Positions 6,497 to 7,780 of a DNA stretch of 7,780 nucleotides are shown in pieces. The notes beneath the pieces are model-generated. The model saw only the letters and a list, made by a program, of their open reading frames with translations, made no database searches and had not been told where the DNA came from. Within the stretch, counting starts at the first letter, position 1. The number at the start of each line of letters is the position of its first letter. The position numbers were made by a program, and so were the translations under genes. Source of the stretch: Eubacterium sp. CAG:248 (GTDB lineage: Bacteria > Bacillota > Clostridia > Lachnospirales > Lachnospiraceae); NCBI GenBank assembly GCA_000436475.1, contig FR886181.1:1-7780 (forward strand). The letters run 5' to 3'.

Positions 6497-6613
6497 TGCC
6501 ACACGGTCCGGTGGACCTTGGCTCTGGCACGACCGAGGGGCGCTTTAGCGCTCCGAGAAATCGAACCCAAACTGCGAAGCAGTTGGGTTTCGAGAAGTGC
6601 ATCGCACTTCTCG
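6497..6613 (-). other. GC-rich cluster of hairpins downstream of tRNA-Gly
   Basis: No gene is supported here. The interval 6481-6600 is about 62% GC by hand count, against about 20% in the adjacent leader. Stems on the plus strand: CGAGAAGTGC (6591-6600) with GCACTTCTCG (6604-6613), 3-base loop; 6561-6575 with 6579-6593, about 14 pairs with two single-base bulges around a GAA loop; GGGGCGCT (6537-6544) with AGCGCTCC (6547-6554), one G-T pair; and GTGCC (6496-6500) with GGCAC (6526-6530) enclosing GGTCC (6505-6509) and GGACC (6513-6517). The first two stems share three bases. TCGAACCC (6561-6568), a tRNA T-arm word, also occurs in tRNA-Gly. It may be a palindromic element, a decayed tRNA region or a structured RNA. 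Confidence 0.6.
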
Positions 6614-6656
6614 ATAATAAAAAAGGATATCCAGACGGATATCCTTTTTTATTATC
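6613..6656 (-). terminator. Intrinsic terminator of tRNA-Gly (symmetrical, can act both ways)
   Basis: Perfect 20-bp inverted repeat: GATAATAAAAAAGGATATCC (6613-6632), loop AGAC, and its complement at 6637-6656. The core is an 8-bp GGATATCC stem flanked by six A and six T, so a U-run follows the stem on either strand. On the minus strand it begins 3 bases after the tRNA. One mismatch beyond the arms, pairing continues for three more bases. Confidence 0.9.
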
Positions 6657-6659
6657 TAG

Positions 6660-6731
<72 letters not shown>

Positions 6732-6773
6732 ATATTATATTTAATGTTCTTAAAAACAATAGCTTTATGCGAA

Positions 6774-6794
6774 TTGTGTTCCATGCGAACACAA
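6774..6794 (-). other. 8-bp inverted repeat at the start of the tRNA leader
   Basis: Plus-strand TTGTGTTC (6774-6781), loop CATGC, GAACACAA (6787-6794). The expected transcription start, about 7 bases past the -10 box, is near 6793, so the precursor RNA would begin with this stem. It may stabilise or shape the 5' leader before RNase P cleavage, or be an operator over the start site. Confidence 0.6.
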
Positions 6795-6799
6795 GTGAT

Positions 6800-6828
6800 A
6801 TAATACACGCATAGCACCGATATGTCAA
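6800..6828 (-). promoter_or_regulatory. Strong sigma-70/sigma-A promoter for tRNA-Gly
   Basis: Minus-strand TTGACA (6828-6823, perfect -35), a 17-base spacer, and TATTAT (6805-6800, one base off TATAAT). Predicted start near 6793, giving a leader of about 62 bases before the tRNA. It is the best promoter in the window. It lies just after the degV stop, in a gap with no clear degV terminator. Confidence 0.9.
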
Positions 6829-6876
6829 GTGGTAATTTTCAAAAAATGCAAAAAATAATTAATACCGCTTTATATA

Positions 6877-7725
6877 TCACTCTTCAGAAAAGAAAGCCAC
6901 AGCTATTCCACCTGGTCCTATATGAGTTCCTATTGTTGCACCTACCTGGACAACAGGAGGAATTAGTATTTTACCTTCCCATAATTCTTTACTATCTTTT
7001 ATATATTTGTCCATAAGAACGGTAGAATATCCTGTATACCCTAAAAGCACTGGTAATGAATAATCTATGCCGCCATATGCCTGCACCTGCTGTATGAGGA
7101 AATTATTGCCTTGTTTAGAGCCTCTTGCCTTTCCAAGAAAAGAAACTTCACCATCAGCAATAGCTATAACTGGCTTTATGCTTAACACATTTCCAAGAAA
7201 AGCTGCTCCTGATGATATCCTGCCTCCCTTTTTCAAATATTCTAAAGTATCAAGCAAAGCTACAAGACGAATACGTTTTTTCATAGTATTCAGCTGCTTA
7301 ACTATATCCTCAACGCATATGTTCTTATTTATCAATGAAACTGCATAATCAACAAGAATCTGTTCACCGACTGTAACATTTTCGCTATCTACAACATATA
7401 CTTTGCCCTCATATTCTGAAGCTGCTATACAAGCACTCTGGTATGTTCCTGAAAGTTTGGAAGAAAGCGTAACTACAATTATTTTATCAACAGACTTAAG
7501 AAGGTTATCATAAGCCTGTTCAAAGTCATATGGACTTATCTGGCTTGTTTTAGGAAGCGTTGAACTTTCTATAAGCTTCATATAAAAATCATCAGGTGTA
7601 AGATCCACGCCATCTTTATAATGATTATCATCGAAAGAAACTGTTAAAGGAAGAACTGTTATATTTTTGTTGTTATTTTGTTTTATATCAGATGCTGAAT
7701 CTGTTATTATTGCAATATTAGACAT
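6877..7725 (-). CDS. DegV-family fatty-acid-binding protein
   Basis: A 282-residue cytosolic protein of the DegV family. Known for the family: it binds a fatty acid between two domains, and FakB members present it to the FakA kinase for phosphorylation and entry into phospholipid synthesis. Seen: TDSASDI (8-14), TSQISP (60-65), the ligand-site motif LSSKLSGTYQSA (87-98), the conserved LKKGGRISSGAAFLG (164-178) with SIKPVI (182-187), and the C-terminal GTHIGPGGIAVAF (266-278). Full length. ATG start with AAGGAG (core 7736-7740) 10 bases upstream, slightly long spacing; TGA stop at 6877-6879. No fakA is in view, and genomes often carry several DegV paralogues, so a FakB role is possible but unproven. 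Its promoter is probably beyond the window edge; 7726-7780 shows only AT-rich sequence. Confidence 0.93.
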   Translation of the reverse strand: MSNIAIITDSASDIKQNNNKNITVLPLTVSFDDNHYKDGVDLTPDDFYMKLIESSTLPKTSQISPYDFEQAYDNLLKSVDKIIVVTLSSKLSGTYQSACIAASEYEGKVYVVDSENVTVGEQILVDYAVSLINKNICVEDIVKQLNTMKKRIRLVALLDTLEYLKKGGRISSGAAFLGNVLSIKPVIAIADGEVSFLGKARGSKQGNNFLIQQVQAYGGIDYSLPVLLGYTGYSTVLMDKYIKDSKELWEGKILIPPVVQVGATIGTHIGPGGIAVAFFSEE

Positions 7726-7780
7726 GTATTATCTACTCCTTATTGTATTGATGAATGACATATTATTATGTTACTTAATA

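Noticed and set aside
6483..6554. Second, intact tRNA in the hairpin cluster
   Set aside because: A tRNA-sized outer stem is possible, but no proper T arm with TTCRA loop or anticodon arm fits, so it is not called as a tRNA.
6806..6876. degV terminator
   Set aside because: The gap has T-runs but only a weak, imperfect AT stem (GGTA...TACC); not strong enough to call.

Overview
The window looks like a piece of a low-GC Firmicutes chromosome, most likely a Clostridia/Lachnospiraceae-type gut or rumen anaerobe. The basis is the AT-rich, ATA/AGA-rich codon use, strong AGGAGG-type ribosome binding sites, a tRNA without encoded CCA, and the family mix: DUF2974/Mbeg1-like hydrolase, FeoB-associated Cys-rich membrane protein, KtrAB, CorA, MATE and DegV. 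No taxonomic marker gene is present, so this is inference. All eight protein genes and the one tRNA lie on the minus strand; transcription runs from high to low coordinates.

Layout in transcription order: a DegV-family fatty-acid-binding protein (7725-6877); a strong promoter (6828-6800) driving tRNA-Gly(GCC) (6731-6660) with a perfect hairpin terminator; a GC-rich cluster of hairpins ending in a 15-bp copy of the tRNA 3' end (6613-6482); a long AT-rich leader holding six 13-bp tandem repeats (6393-6316); a MATE multidrug/metabolite exporter (6292-4985); a small conserved-looking protein of unknown function (4870-4643); and then a probable five-gene operon: DUF2974 alpha/beta hydrolase (4504-3407), orphan FeoB-associated Cys-rich membrane protein (3371-3174), CorA divalent cation channel (3154-2213), KtrB potassium channel (2100-751) and its cytosolic RCK regulator KtrA (665-12).

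The operon's theme is cation homeostasis: CorA would carry Mg2+ (or Co2+/Ni2+), KtrB carries K+, and KtrA gates KtrB in response to nucleotides. Gaps are 35, 19, 112 and 85 bp. The 112-bp corA-ktrB gap is almost entirely a 14-bp degenerate tandem repeat whose last unit contains the ktrB ribosome binding site.

For the hydrolase, the FeoB-associated protein and the MATE gene, the ATG with a well-placed Shine-Dalgarno was chosen over a longer reading frame; two of the longer frames begin at TTG. The coding genes are mostly ordinary. The unusual parts are intergenic: the tRNA-adjacent hairpin cluster bounded by a tRNA-end direct repeat, and two unrelated tandem arrays (13 and 14 bp) placed in gene leaders. 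I found no convincing new multi-gene system.
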